Shown piece by piece: positions 1-10,945 of a stretch of DNA of 64,000 nt (position 1 is its first letter; every line of letters starts with the position of its first letter). This DNA comes from Flavobacteriales bacterium (GTDB lineage: Bacteria; Bacteroidota; Bacteroidia; Flavobacteriales_F; PHOS-HE28), in NCBI GenBank assembly GCA_030584065.1, contig CP129489.1, positions 380,797-444,796 on the forward strand, given 5' to 3'. Below the pieces are notes generated by a model. It was not told where the DNA came from and ran no database searches. It worked only from the letters and a program-made list of their open reading frames with translations. The translations under genes were made by a program, and so were the position numbers.

Positions 1-1781
1 CGGATCGGTTCCACCGCCTCCCAGCGGAGACCGGCCGATTCCACCAGGTCGCGCGTCAGCAGCCGGTCCTGCCACGGGGCCAGCGGCCCCAGCAGCAGAT
101 CGCGCAGCGGCACCTCGAAGCCCTGCTTCCCCCGCTCGAGGACCGAAGCGGGCAAGAGGCCGCCGAAGGCTTCGCGCAGGATGGCCTTGCCCACGCCCGG
201 GCGCAGCTTCAGCTCCGCCGGCAGGGCGAAGGCGAGCTCCACCACCCGGCGGTCCAGGAAGGGGGTCCGCACCTCCAGCGCATGGGCCATGCTGGTGAGG
301 TCCACCTTGTGCAGCATGTCGTTCGGCAGCACCGTGCGCACATCGGCCAGCAGATAGCCGTTCAGGCCGGGCATTTGCGCCATGCCCTGGGTCATGCCCA
401 GGTCGCGGTCATCGAGTTCCATGGGGTGGGCGGCCCGGGGCACCAAGGCGCCCGCATCGCCATCGCTGTCGAACGAGGCCAGGCTCAGCCAGCGCTGCTC
501 GCGGTGCCCCGAGGCGGCGTTGGCGAAGCGCTCCAGCCTGCGGAAGGCATCGGTGATGGGATTGTTGCGCGAGCGCGGCAGCCTGCGCCAGAGCGGTCCC
601 AGCGCGATCACGGCCTTCTCCAGCGGTCCGGGCTTGGCCAGGTGCAGCTCGGCCTGGTGCTTCCGGTAGCCGCCGAACACCTCGTCGGCGCCATCGCCGC
701 TCAGCGCCACGGTGACCTGCTTGCGCGTTTCGCGGCAGAGGATGAAGGAGGGGAGGGCGCTGCTGTCGGCGAAGGGCTCGTCGATGGCCGCGAGCAGGTC
801 CGTGTAGGCCGCGGCGAGGTCGTCGCGCGTGAGCTTGAAGGTGGTGTGCTCCGATCCGATGCGGCGCGCCACCTCCTCGGCGTAGCGGGTCTCGTCGAAG
901 TAGGGGTCGTCGGCATAGCCGATGCTGAAGGTGCGCAGGCCCCGCTGGTGCCGGGCGGCAAGGGCGCTCACGATGCTGCTGTCGAGCCCGCCGCTGAGGA
1001 AGGTGCCGATGGGCACATCGCTGATCAAGCGCATGCGCACGGCGTCCTCGAGCAGCTCCCGCAGCTGCGCCACCGGGTCGGGTGGGAGCGGGGTTCGGCG
1101 CGCGGCCTCAGGCAGGTCGTACCAGCGCTCGCGTCGCGTGCCGGCGGCGGTTGCGCGCAGGAGCTCCCCCGGTTCCAGTTTCCGCACGCCCTTCAGGATG
1201 CTCCAGGGCGCCGGGATGTAGTGGTAGGTGAAGTACTGCTGCAGGCTGTGCCGGTCCGGTTCGCCGCGGGCGCCCAGCGCCTTCAGGGCGCGCAGCTCAC
1301 TGGCGAAGCGCAGCAGGCCGTCCTGCTCGCTCCACCACAGGGGCTTCACGCCGAAGCGGTCGCGGGCCAGCAGCAGCTCGTCCTTCTCCGCATCGTGGAT
1401 CGCCAGCGCGAAGAAGCCGTTGAGCTCGTGCAGGAAGGCTTCGCCCTTCACGGCGAAGAGGCGCAGCACCACTTCGGTGTCGGTGCGGCTGCGGAAGGCG
1501 TGGCCGGCCGCCTCGAGCTGCGCGCGCAGCTCCTGGAAGTTGAAGACCTCGCCGTTGAAGGCGATGGTGTAACGGCCGCCATCGTCGGTGAAGGGCTGGT
1601 GCCCCGCCGCGCTGGTGTCGATGATGCTCAGGCGGCGATGGCCCAGCACGGCGTTCCCCTTGCGGTAGGTGCCTTCATCATCCGGGCCGCGATGCGCCAG
1701 GCAGGCCAGCGCTTCGCCGATGCGGTCATCGACCGGGGGCCGGCCGCTGCCGAGGTGGTATGAACCGGCGATGCCGCACAC
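1..1781 (-). CDS. asnB: asparagine synthase (glutamine-hydrolysing), 3' end cut by window edge
   Basis: Makes asparagine from aspartate, ATP and glutamine in the cytoplasm. The reverse strand reads as an open frame from a GTG at 1781 to the window edge, about 593 residues. Position 2 is Cys in an MCGIAG start, the N-terminal nucleophile of class II glutamine amidotransferases, and this fixes the GTG as the start. Further in are HRGPDDEG, the NGEVFN segment and the PPi-loop FLSGGLDSS of the synthetase domain. Family members are usually a little over 600 residues, so only a short C-terminal piece is missing. The start lies only 12 nt beyond a strong hairpin (1794-1838) that follows lpdA on the same strand, so the two genes are probably separate units. 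A paralogue acting in polysaccharide or peptide amidation cannot be excluded. Confidence 0.9.
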   Translation of the reverse strand, partial: MCGIAGSYHLGSGRPPVDDRIGEALACLAHRGPDDEGTYRKGNAVLGHRRLSIIDTSAAGHQPFTDDGGRYTIAFNGEVFNFQELRAQLEAAGHAFRSRTDTEVVLRLFAVKGEAFLHELNGFFALAIHDAEKDELLLARDRFGVKPLWWSEQDGLLRFASELRALKALGARGEPDRHSLQQYFTYHYIPAPWSILKGVRKLEPGELLRATAAGTRRERWYDLPEAARRTPLPPDPVAQLRELLEDAVRMRLISDVPIGTFLSGGLDSSIVSALAARHQRGLRTFSIGYADDPYFDETRYAEEVARRIGSEHTTFKLTRDDLAAAYTDLLAAIDEPFADSSALPSFILCRETRKQVTVALSGDGADEVFGGYRKHQAELHLAKPGPLEKAVIALGPLWRRLPRSRNNPITDAFRRLERFANAASGHREQRWLSLASFDSDGDAGALVPRAAHPMELDDRDLGMTQGMAQMPGLNGYLLADVRTVLPNDMLHKVDLTSMAHALEVRTPFLDRRVVELAFALPAELKLRPGVGKAILREAFGGLLPASVLERGKQGFEVPLRDLLLGPLAPWQDRLLTRDLVESAGLRWEAVEPI

Positions 1782-1793
1782 GAGAGGAAGGAT

Positions 1794-1838
1794 GAAAGCG
1801 GAAAGCTGAAATCGGCCGCGTTTCAGCTTTCCGCTTTC
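1794..1838 (-). terminator. perfect 18-bp inverted repeat after lpdA
   Basis: Arms 1794-1811 and 1821-1838 are perfect reverse complements around a 9-nt loop (TCGGCCGCG). The hairpin starts 11 nt past the lpdA stop and is followed on the minus strand by a pyrimidine-rich stretch rather than a clean T run. It is probably a terminator for lpdA. The motif TTTCAGCTTT occurs a third time at about 1841-1850, overlapping the lpdA stop. Confidence 0.6.
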
Positions 1839-1849
1839 GTGTTTCAGCT

Positions 1850-3238
1850 TTACAGATGAATCACCTCGCCGTAGGCCGCTGCGGCCGCCTCCATGATCGC
1901 CTCGCTCATGGTGGGGTGCGGGTGCACAGTCTTGATGATCTCGTGGCCCGTGGTCTCCAGCTTGCGGATGCTCACGCATTCGGCGATCATCTCCGTCACG
2001 TTCAGGCCCACCATGTGCGCGCCGAGCAGCTCGCCGTACTTGGCATCGAAGATCAGCTTCACGAAGCCGTCCGTGTTGCCCGCCGCCTTGGCCTTGCCGC
2101 TGGCGCTGTAAGGGAACTTGCCCACTTTGATGGCCAGGCCCTTCTCCTTGCACTGCTTCTCCGTGTAGCCCACGCTGGCCACTTCGGGGGAGCAGTAGGT
2201 GCAGCCGGGGATGTTGTTGTAGTCCAGCTTCTCCGGGTTATGCCCGGCGATCTTCTCCACGCAGATGATGCCCTCGGCGCTGGCCACGTGCGCCAGGGCC
2301 TGGCCGGGCGTGCAATCGCCGATGGCGTAGTAGCCGGGCATGTTGGTGGCGTAGAACTCGTCCACCTTGATCTTGCCCTTGTCGGTGACGATGCCCACCT
2401 CCTCCAGGCCGATGCCCTCGATGTTGGCCGCGATGCCCACCGCGCTGAGCACGATGTCGCACTCCACGGCCTTCTCGCCGGCGGCGCTCTTGATCGTCAC
2501 CTTGCAGCCGTTGCCCTTGGTGTCCACTGCGGTCACCTCGCTGCCGGTCATCACCTCGATGCCCTGCTTCTTGAAGCTCCGTTCCAGCTGCTTGCTCACC
2601 TCCTCGTCCTCCACCGGGACGATGTTCGGCATGAACTCCACCAGGGTGACCTTGGTGCCGATGGCGTTGTAGAAGTAGGCGAACTCGCTGCCGATGGCAC
2701 CGCTGCCCACCACCACCATGCTCTTGGGCTGCTCGGGCAGCACCATGGCCTCGCGGTAGCCGATGATCTTCTTGCCGTCCTGCTTCAAGGCGGGCAGTTC
2801 GCGGCTGCGGGCGCCGGTGGCGATGATGATGTGCTTGCCCTCCACGGTGCTCTTCTTCCCGTCCGCGGCGGTGACCTCGATCTTCTTGCCCGGCAGCAGC
2901 TTGCCGGTGCCCATGATCACCTCGATCTTGTTCTTCTTCATCAGGAAGCCCACGCCCTTGCTGTTGCTGTCGGCCACCTCGCGGCTGCGCTTCACCATGC
3001 CGCCGAAGTCGGCCTTGGGCGCGCCCACGGTGATGCCGTAGTCCTTGGCGTGGTTGATGTACTCGAACACGTTGGCGCTCTTCAGCAGGGCCTTGGTGGG
3101 GATGCAGCCCCAGTTGAGGCAGATGCCGCCGAGGGCCTCGCGTTCCACGATGGCGGTCTTCAGGCCCAGTTGGCTGGCGCGGATGGCGGCAACATAGCCT
3201 CCGGGGCCGCTGCCGAGGACGATGACGTCGTAGCTCAT
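1850..3238 (-). CDS. lpdA: dihydrolipoyl dehydrogenase (E3)
   Basis: FAD enzyme that reoxidises dihydrolipoamide with NAD+ in the 2-oxoacid dehydrogenase and glycine cleavage complexes. At 462 residues it has the usual family length. It has the N-terminal FAD motif GSGPGG, the redox disulfide Cys40-Cys45 in CLNWGC, an internal NAD motif (VGSGAIGSEFA) and the C-terminal HPHPT active-site His. The ATG at 3238 gives the expected MSYDVIVLGSG start. A box TACCTTCG sits 35 nt upstream. No E1 or E2 genes are nearby, so the gene appears to stand alone. A strong hairpin follows its stop. Confidence 0.96.
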   Translation of the reverse strand: MSYDVIVLGSGPGGYVAAIRASQLGLKTAIVEREALGGICLNWGCIPTKALLKSANVFEYINHAKDYGITVGAPKADFGGMVKRSREVADSNSKGVGFLMKKNKIEVIMGTGKLLPGKKIEVTAADGKKSTVEGKHIIIATGARSRELPALKQDGKKIIGYREAMVLPEQPKSMVVVGSGAIGSEFAYFYNAIGTKVTLVEFMPNIVPVEDEEVSKQLERSFKKQGIEVMTGSEVTAVDTKGNGCKVTIKSAAGEKAVECDIVLSAVGIAANIEGIGLEEVGIVTDKGKIKVDEFYATNMPGYYAIGDCTPGQALAHVASAEGIICVEKIAGHNPEKLDYNNIPGCTYCSPEVASVGYTEKQCKEKGLAIKVGKFPYSASGKAKAAGNTDGFVKLIFDAKYGELLGAHMVGLNVTEMIAECVSIRKLETTGHEIIKTVHPHPTMSEAIMEAAAAAYGEVIHL

Positions 3239-3273
3239 GGTTCGTGTGGGGATGCCGGCTGGTGCCGGGGCGG

Positions 3274-3281
3274 CGAAGGTA
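3274..3281 (-). promoter_or_regulatory. putative -7 box of lpdA (TACCTTCG)
   Basis: TACCTTCG on the minus strand matches the Bacteroidota -7 consensus TAnnTTTG at all but one fixed position and lies 35 nt before the lpdA ATG. The call is by pattern only. Confidence 0.4.
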
Positions 3282-3305
3282 ACGGCAAGCCCGGAACGCG
3301 CCCCC

Positions 3306-4115
3306 TCACACGGCCACGCTGTGCTCGCGGAGAGCGTCGTTCAGCGAGGTCTTGCGGTCGGTGCTCTCCTTGCGCTGGCCGATGATCAGGGCGCAGGGCA
3401 CGCCATAGTCGCCGGCCGGGAACCGCTTGGGCACGGTGCCCGGGATCACCACGCTGCGCGGCGGCACCACGCCCTTCATCTCCACGGGCGCGGGGCCGGT
3501 GACATCGATGATGCGGGTGCTGGCCGTGAGCACCACGTTGGCGCCGAGCACGGCCTCCTGGCACACGCGCACCCCCTCCACCACGATGGCGCGGGAACCG
3601 ATGAAGCAGCCGTCCTCGACGATCACCGGGGCGGCCTGCACGGGCTCCAGCACCCCGCCGATGCCCACCCCGCCGCTCAGGTGCACATGCCTGCCGATCT
3701 GCGCGCAGCTGCCCACGGTGGCCCAGGTGTCCACCATGGTGCCCTCGTCCACGTAGGCACCGATGTTCACGTAGCTGGGCATGAGGATGGTGCCCGGCGC
3801 CAGGTAGCTGCCGTGGCGGGCGATGGCGTGCGGCACCACGCGCACCCCGAGCTGGGCGTAGCGCTTCTTCAGCGGGATCTTGTCGTGGAACTCGAAGGGC
3901 CCCACCTCCAGGGTGTGCATCTGCTTGATGGGGAAGTACATGATCACGGCCTTCTTCACCCAGTCGTTCACGCGCCAGCCGCCCTGGCCGTCGGGCTCCG
4001 CCACGCGCAGCGCTCCGCGGTCCAATTCCTCCACCACGCGCTCGATGGCCATCACCACCTCCTGGTCGCGCAGCATGTCGCGGTTCTCCCAGGCCTTTTC
4101 GATCAATTCATGCAT
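3306..4115 (-). CDS. dapD: 2,3,4,5-tetrahydropyridine-2,6-dicarboxylate N-succinyltransferase
   Basis: Acylates tetrahydrodipicolinate with succinyl-CoA in the lysine/diaminopimelate pathway. About 269 residues from the chosen ATG at 4115, which yields MHELIEKAWENRDML, the normal DapD N-terminus. An upstream in-frame ATG at 4145 would add ten atypical residues. The protein has a left-handed beta-helix hexapeptide core (APGTILMPSYVNIGAYVDEGTMVD, split over several coils, and GSCAQIGRHVHLSGGVGIGG) followed by the family C-terminal domain ending PAGDYGVPCALIIG. It is divergent from ruvX, with only 68 bp between the two starts. A CATCTTTG box ends 4 nt before the ATG, suggesting a leaderless or nearly leaderless mRNA. 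Confidence 0.95.
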   Translation of the reverse strand: MHELIEKAWENRDMLRDQEVVMAIERVVEELDRGALRVAEPDGQGGWRVNDWVKKAVIMYFPIKQMHTLEVGPFEFHDKIPLKKRYAQLGVRVVPHAIARHGSYLAPGTILMPSYVNIGAYVDEGTMVDTWATVGSCAQIGRHVHLSGGVGIGGVLEPVQAAPVIVEDGCFIGSRAIVVEGVRVCQEAVLGANVVLTASTRIIDVTGPAPVEMKGVVPPRSVVIPGTVPKRFPAGDYGVPCALIIGQRKESTDRKTSLNDALREHSVAV

Positions 4116-4119
4116 CCTG

Positions 4120-4127
4120 CAAAGATG
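4120..4127 (-). promoter_or_regulatory. putative -7 box of dapD (CATCTTTG)
   Basis: CATCTTTG on the minus strand, four bases from the dapD ATG. If it is a true -7 box, transcription would begin at or inside the start codon. Confidence 0.4.
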
Positions 4128-4183
4128 AAGGTCGATCGGCCGCATCCGGCGCTCCCCACGGCGGCGTGAGCGACCTTCGCGCC

Positions 4184-4603
4184 ATGGGACGCGTCATTGC
4201 CATCGACTTCGGGCTGAAGCGCACGGGGCTTGCCGTCACGGATCCGCTGCGCATCATCGCCACGGCGCTGGAAACGGTGGAGAGCCGGGCGCTGCTGCAC
4301 TACCTCAAGGCCTATTGCGACAAGGAGGCCGTGGACGGCTTCGTGCTGGGCCTGCCCACCGGCCTCGATGGCAGCGATACGGATATCACCCCGAACGTCA
4401 GGCTGTTGGAGCAGGAGCTGAAGCGGCGCTTCCCGCAATGCTTCGTGGAGCTGGCGGACGAGCGCTTCACCAGCCGCATGGCGCAGCAGACCCTGCTGGC
4501 CAGCGGCAAGGGGCGCATGGCCCGGCGCGAGAAGGGGCAGCTGGACCGCATCAGCGCCACCATCCTCCTGCAGGGCTGGCTGGAGCGGCAGGGCCCGGGC
4601 TAG
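4184..4603 (+). CDS. ruvX: Holliday-junction resolvase-like / pre-16S rRNA nuclease
   Basis: RNase H-fold YqgF/RuvX family protein thought to process the 16S rRNA 5' end. About 139 residues, typical for the family. It begins MGRVIAIDFGLKRTGLAV, the family beta-strand with the first catalytic Asp (IDFG). It continues with VLGLPTGLDG and the DERFTS motif containing the second acidic residue, and a further Asp (QLDRISA) near the C-terminus. The ATG at 4184 was chosen over one at 4166 because the family begins right at this strand. It is divergently arranged with dapD. GACCTTCG (4172-4179) ends 4 nt before the ATG. Confidence 0.93.
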   Translation: MGRVIAIDFGLKRTGLAVTDPLRIIATALETVESRALLHYLKAYCDKEAVDGFVLGLPTGLDGSDTDITPNVRLLEQELKRRFPQCFVELADERFTSRMAQQTLLASGKGRMARREKGQLDRISATILLQGWLERQGPG

Positions 4604-4745
4604 CGACCGATGGCGCCGGCCGCCGGTGGCAGCGCCGTGCCTCTGTCCACTGCCCATCTGTCAGTCGCGTGCGAGCGGCATAGCTGTTGACCCAGTGGCC
4701 CACCCCTGTTGAAAACGGCCCGCGCATGCCGCGGCGCAGGGGAGG

Positions 4746-4753
4746 TAACTTTG
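4746..4753 (+). promoter_or_regulatory. promoter -7 box of lon (TAACTTTG)
   Basis: TAACTTTG is a perfect match to the Bacteroidota -7 consensus TAnnTTTG, 26 nt upstream of the lon ATG. I see no obvious -33 TTG at the expected spacing. Confidence 0.55.
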
Positions 4754-4779
4754 AACCTTCCACTGTGACCCGATCGTCG

Positions 4780-7230
<2,451 letters not shown>

Positions 7231-7281
7231 GGAGCACGGCGCGCATAGTGGCAGGCGTTCAGCATCAACCCAGAGGGCATC

Positions 7282-7479
7282 GTGGTGGATAAGCGCATCC
7301 GCTTTGAGACGAAGGAGGAGTCGAACGCCCGGCGAGAGCGTGCGTTCATGGCGCTCACACCCCATGAGCGCCTGCAGTGGTTCCTCCGGAGCTTCGATGG
7401 GCGGCTGCCGGAGGACGCCGCAGCGTCGGATCGGAAGGGCAACTTCGTGATCAGGAAGAGGAGGGATGCGGTTCAGTGA
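7282..7479 (+). CDS. small conserved-type protein, 65 aa, function unknown
   Basis: Short frame with a GTG start (GTG GTG GAT). The frame is closed upstream by a TAG at 7246-7248 and contains no ATG before the GTG pair, so the start is uncertain. The product is highly charged: an N-terminal [19 protein letters not shown] segment, a central [13 protein letters not shown] helix and a C-terminal strand GNFVIRKRR. This layout recalls small proteins encoded next to nucleotidyltransferase genes in Bacteroidota (from memory, not verifiable here). No such partner is present, so this may be an orphan or a decayed half of a pair. It ends before the subtilase start at 7517. Confidence 0.5.
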   Translation: MVDKRIRFETKEESNARRERAFMALTPHERLQWFLRSFDGRLPEDAAASDRKGNFVIRKRRDAVQ

Positions 7480-7516
7480 TGAGGTGAATGCGTTCCTTCG
7501 GGCATCCATTCCGCCC

Positions 7517-9700
7517 ATGCGCACGCCTTTCATCCTGCTGGTTTCATGCTGTGCGGCCATCGCCTCAGCCCAGCCACGCTTCCCAGCCACCACCCACGCC
7601 GACCTGCTGCACTTGCAGAAGCTGGCCGCGGCGGAGCCCGATGCGCGTAAGCTGGCGCAGTCGGTGCAAGGGCGCTACCCGGTCGCCCACATCCACGGCA
7701 GAGCCATGGTCGGCTTCCTGGCCAAGGCCGATGAAGGCTTCGATGCAGCGCTCGCGGCCAGCGCGCACGTCCGTATAGGCGCGCGCATCGGCGATGTGGT
7801 CTCCGTGCGCGTGGATGCCTACCACCTGGATGAAGCACGCTCCATTCCCGGACTGAGCTACATCGAGCTCGCGGGTGTGGCCGAGCCGCACATGGACAAG
7901 GTGCGCTGGACCACCCGGGTGGATAGCGTGCACCGCGGCATCAACCTGCCCTTGGCCTACAGCGGCCGCGACGTGCTCATCGGCATCTGCGACTGGGGCT
8001 TCGACTACACGCATCCCGACCTGTACGACACGCTGCTCACGCAGACGCGCATCCGCGCGGCGTGGGACCAGTACAAGCAGAGCGGTCCGGCGCCCGCGGG
8101 CTTCCCCTACGGCACGGAGTACATCACTCCGGGCGCGCTGCTCGCCGCCGGTTCCGATACGGCCAACATCTACAGCTACCATTACCACGGCACGCACGTG
8201 GCGGGCATCGCGGCAGGTAGCGGCGCAGGCACGGCCTACCGGGGCATCGCCTACGAGTCGGAGCTGCTGCTGGCCACCTGGCTCATCGATGCCGCCTCCG
8301 TGATCGATTGCTATGCATGGATGAAGCAGATCGCCGATGCGGACCAGAAGCGCTTGGTGATCAACCAGAGCTGGGGCCTGCATTGGATCGGCACGCTCGA
8401 CGGCAACTCGCTGCTCAGCCAGGCCATCAACGCCCTGGCCGCGCAGGGCGTGGTGTTCGTGAACTCGGCGGGCAACAACGGCGATGTGCAGTTCCATTTC
8501 AAGCGGGCCTTCGCCGGCGACACGCTGCGCTCGCGCATCCAGTTCTACAGCTATAGCGCCAATCCCAACATGTGGGGGCAGAGCATCAGCCTGTGGGGCG
8601 AGGCCGGCCAGCCCTTCAGCGCGGGCTTCATGGTCACGAGCAACACCAACCAGGTGCTGGCCGAGACGCCGTGGTACGGCACCGCTGACCAGGAGCCCTA
8701 CCTCGATTCGCTGCTGGTGGTGGGCACCGACACCGTCTTCTTCAACCTCACCGCCGAGGCCGCCCACCCGCAGAACGGAAGGCCGCACCTGCGCCTGCGC
8801 GTGAAGAACCGGAGCGCCTACATCAAGGTGGCCCTCAAGGTCACGGCGGCGGCCGGCACCGTGCACGGGTGGAACGTCACCGAGCTCACCACTGGCGTGG
8901 GCAACTGGGGCCAGGCCTTCCAGGCCTCCGCCGCGGGGTGGGCCGCCGGCGACAGCCAGTACGGCATCAGCGAGCCGGCCACCACCGAAGGGCTCATCAG
9001 CGTGGCGGCCTTCAGCAGCGAGTATCCCTTGAGCAACGGAACGGTGCAGGGCGGCACCATCGCCGGCTTCTCCTCCTACGGCCCCACCTTGGATGAGCGC
9101 ATGAAGCCCGATATCGCTGCGCCCGGCATGAGCGTGGCCTCGGCCATCAGTTCGTTCACCGACGCGAGCTACAACGCCAATCAGACCATCACCTTCCAGG
9201 GGCAGCCCTACGCCTTCGCGCGCCTGAGCGGCACCAGCATGTCGTCGCCCGTGGTGGCGGGCATCGCGGCGCTGCTGCTCCAGGCCGATCCCACGCTGAC
9301 TCCGGAGGAGGTGAAGGCGCTCCTGAAGTCCACCGCACGCACCGACCAGCACACGGGAACCTTGCCGCCCGGCGGCAGTCCGCGCTGGGGCATGGGCAAA
9401 GTGAACGCCTACCGCGCCCTCACCGAGGCCCTGGGCATCGTGTCCGTGCCCACGCTCGGCGGCTGGGGCATCGGCATCTGGCCCAACCCGTCCGCCGATG
9501 AGGTGCAGGTGGCGCTGCCGGCCGCTGCAACGCAGGTGCAGTGCCGCATCACCGATGCCACCGGCCGCACCGTGCTGACCGCCGCTGCGCGCGGCAGCGC
9601 ACAGCTCGTGATCGACGTGGCGCATCTGGCGCCCGGCTGTTACCTCCTTGCCGTGGAAGCCGACGGCCACCGTTCCAGCGCGCGCTTCGTGAAGCGCTGA
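7517..9700 (+). CDS. secreted subtilisin-family (S8) protease with T9SS C-terminal domain
   Basis: Predicted extracellular serine protease of about 727 residues. The ATG at 7517 gives a clear signal peptide (MRTPFILLVSCCAAIASAQ); an earlier ATG at 7466 would bury it. The triad is visible: Asp159 in CDWGFDYTHPDL, His227 in HGTHVAGIAAG and Ser574 in SGTSMSSPVVAG. A long insertion, possibly a beta-rich domain, separates His and Ser. The last roughly 75 residues (GIWPNPSADEVQVAL... ending SSARFVKR) look like a type A T9SS sorting domain that is removed on export. Substrate is unknown. A lone gene between the orphan ORF and queA. Confidence 0.9.
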   Translation: MRTPFILLVSCCAAIASAQPRFPATTHADLLHLQKLAAAEPDARKLAQSVQGRYPVAHIHGRAMVGFLAKADEGFDAALAASAHVRIGARIGDVVSVRVDAYHLDEARSIPGLSYIELAGVAEPHMDKVRWTTRVDSVHRGINLPLAYSGRDVLIGICDWGFDYTHPDLYDTLLTQTRIRAAWDQYKQSGPAPAGFPYGTEYITPGALLAAGSDTANIYSYHYHGTHVAGIAAGSGAGTAYRGIAYESELLLATWLIDAASVIDCYAWMKQIADADQKRLVINQSWGLHWIGTLDGNSLLSQAINALAAQGVVFVNSAGNNGDVQFHFKRAFAGDTLRSRIQFYSYSANPNMWGQSISLWGEAGQPFSAGFMVTSNTNQVLAETPWYGTADQEPYLDSLLVVGTDTVFFNLTAEAAHPQNGRPHLRLRVKNRSAYIKVALKVTAAAGTVHGWNVTELTTGVGNWGQAFQASAAGWAAGDSQYGISEPATTEGLISVAAFSSEYPLSNGTVQGGTIAGFSSYGPTLDERMKPDIAAPGMSVASAISSFTDASYNANQTITFQGQPYAFARLSGTSMSSPVVAGIAALLLQADPTLTPEEVKALLKSTARTDQHTGTLPPGGSPRWGMGKVNAYRALTEALGIVSVPTLGGWGIGIWPNPSADEVQVALPAAATQVQCRITDATGRTVLTAAARGSAQLVIDVAHLAPGCYLLAVEADGHRSSARFVKR

Positions 9701-9705
9701 GGCGC

Positions 9706-9713
9706 CATCTTCG
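9706..9713 (+). promoter_or_regulatory. putative -7-like box of queA (CATCTTCG)
   Basis: CATCTTCG lies 26 nt upstream of the queA ATG and 6 nt past the protease stop. It is a weak match to TAnnTTTG, listed because the same form recurs before other genes here. Confidence 0.3.
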
Positions 9714-9739
9714 CGCATCCCGCCAACGGGACGACGCCC

Positions 9740-10945
9740 ATGCATCCGCGCGAGCTGGCCATCGCCGACTACACCTATGCGCTGCCCGAGGACCGCATCG
9801 CGCAGCAGCCGCTCCCCGAGCGCGACGCCAGCCGCCTCCTGGTCTATCGCGATGGCGCCATCGCCGATCACGTCTTCCGCGAACTGCCAGGGCTGCTGCC
9901 CGCCGGGTCGCTGCTGGTGCTCAACGACACCCGCGTGGTGAACGCCCGCCTGGTGTTCCATCGCGCTTCCGGTGCGCGCATCGAGGTGCTCTGCCTGGCG
10001 CCGGCCGGCGGCGGACCGGTGGAGGAGGCCTTCGCCGAGCGAGGCGCCTGCGCATGGTCCTGCTTCGTGGGCAATGCCAAGCGTTGGAAGGCGGGTGAAG
10101 CGCTGGTGCTGAAGGGAGACGGATGCACGCTGACCGCCGAGCGCACGGGCGCCGAGGAGGTGGCTTTCCGCTGGGAACCCGCTGGGCTCACCTTCGCCGA
10201 GGTGCTCGACCGGCTCGGCCACGTGCCGCTGCCGCCCTACATGAAGCGGGCAGACGCCCCTGCCGACCGTACGCGCTACAACACGGTCTTCGCCAGGAAC
10301 CAGGGCTCGGTGGCGGCTCCCACGGCCAGCCTCCACTTCACTTCGGCCATGCTGGCCGAACTGGAGGCGCGCGGCATAGACCGCACGGCGCTCACCCTGC
10401 ATGTGGGGGCGGGCACCTTCCTGCCGGTGAAGAGCGAGCGCATGGCCGGCCATGCCATGCACAGCGAGCAGGTGCGCATCCCGCGTGCGGCGCTGCAGGC
10501 CGTGGCAGGCCGCTTGGGCCGCCATCCGGTGGTGGCGGTGGGCACCACGGCGCTGCGCACCCTGGAGAGCGTGTATTGGCACGGCCTGGCGCGGATGCGG
10601 GGCGCGGCCGGCCCCGCGATGGACGTGCCTCAGTGGGCGCCCTATGGCGCGGATGCGCTGCCCGCGCCCGCCGCCGTGCTCCAGGCGGTGATCGACGACC
10701 TGGACCGTCGCGGCGAGGACCGTCTCGTGGGCCGCACGCAGCTGCTCATCGCGCCGGGCTATCCTTACCGCTTCGCCGACGCCCTGGTCACCAACTTCCA
10801 CCAGCCGCAGAGCACCTTGCTGCTGCTCGTGGCCGCTTTCGTCGGTCCCGACTGGCGGCGCATCTACCGGCATGCGCTGGAGGGCGGATACCGCTTCCTC
10901 AGCTACGGCGACGGCTCGTTGCTGTGGCGCGCTGCGGCTCAGTAA
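9740..10945 (+). CDS. queA: S-adenosylmethionine:tRNA ribosyltransferase-isomerase
   Basis: Transfers and isomerises the ribosyl group of SAM onto preQ1-modified tRNA to form epoxyqueuosine. 401 residues, somewhat longer than the Escherichia coli enzyme. Recognisable segments include YALPEDRIAQQPLPERDASRLL near the N-terminus (shown over its length), LVLNDTRVVNARL, PPYMKRADAPADRTRYNTVFA, and the C-terminal TNFHQPQSTLLLLVAAF. The ATG at 9740 is the natural start. Its TAA lies inside the last codons of the convergent LptD-like gene (7-bp overlap, 10939-10945). Confidence 0.95.
   Translation: MHPRELAIADYTYALPEDRIAQQPLPERDASRLLVYRDGAIADHVFRELPGLLPAGSLLVLNDTRVVNARLVFHRASGARIEVLCLAPAGGGPVEEAFAERGACAWSCFVGNAKRWKAGEALVLKGDGCTLTAERTGAEEVAFRWEPAGLTFAEVLDRLGHVPLPPYMKRADAPADRTRYNTVFARNQGSVAAPTASLHFTSAMLAELEARGIDRTALTLHVGAGTFLPVKSERMAGHAMHSEQVRIPRAALQAVAGRLGRHPVVAVGTTALRTLESVYWHGLARMRGAAGPAMDVPQWAPYGADALPAPAAVLQAVIDDLDRRGEDRLVGRTQLLIAPGYPYRFADALVTNFHQPQSTLLLLVAAFVGPDWRRIYRHALEGGYRFLSYGDGSLLWRAAAQ

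Noticed and set aside
282-1763. 493-codon plus-strand frame at the left edge
   Set aside because: Opposite the asnB frame, which has the real motifs.
4687-4779. TTG start extending lon by 31 residues
   Set aside because: It would place the perfect promoter box inside the gene; ATG 4780 fits family starts.
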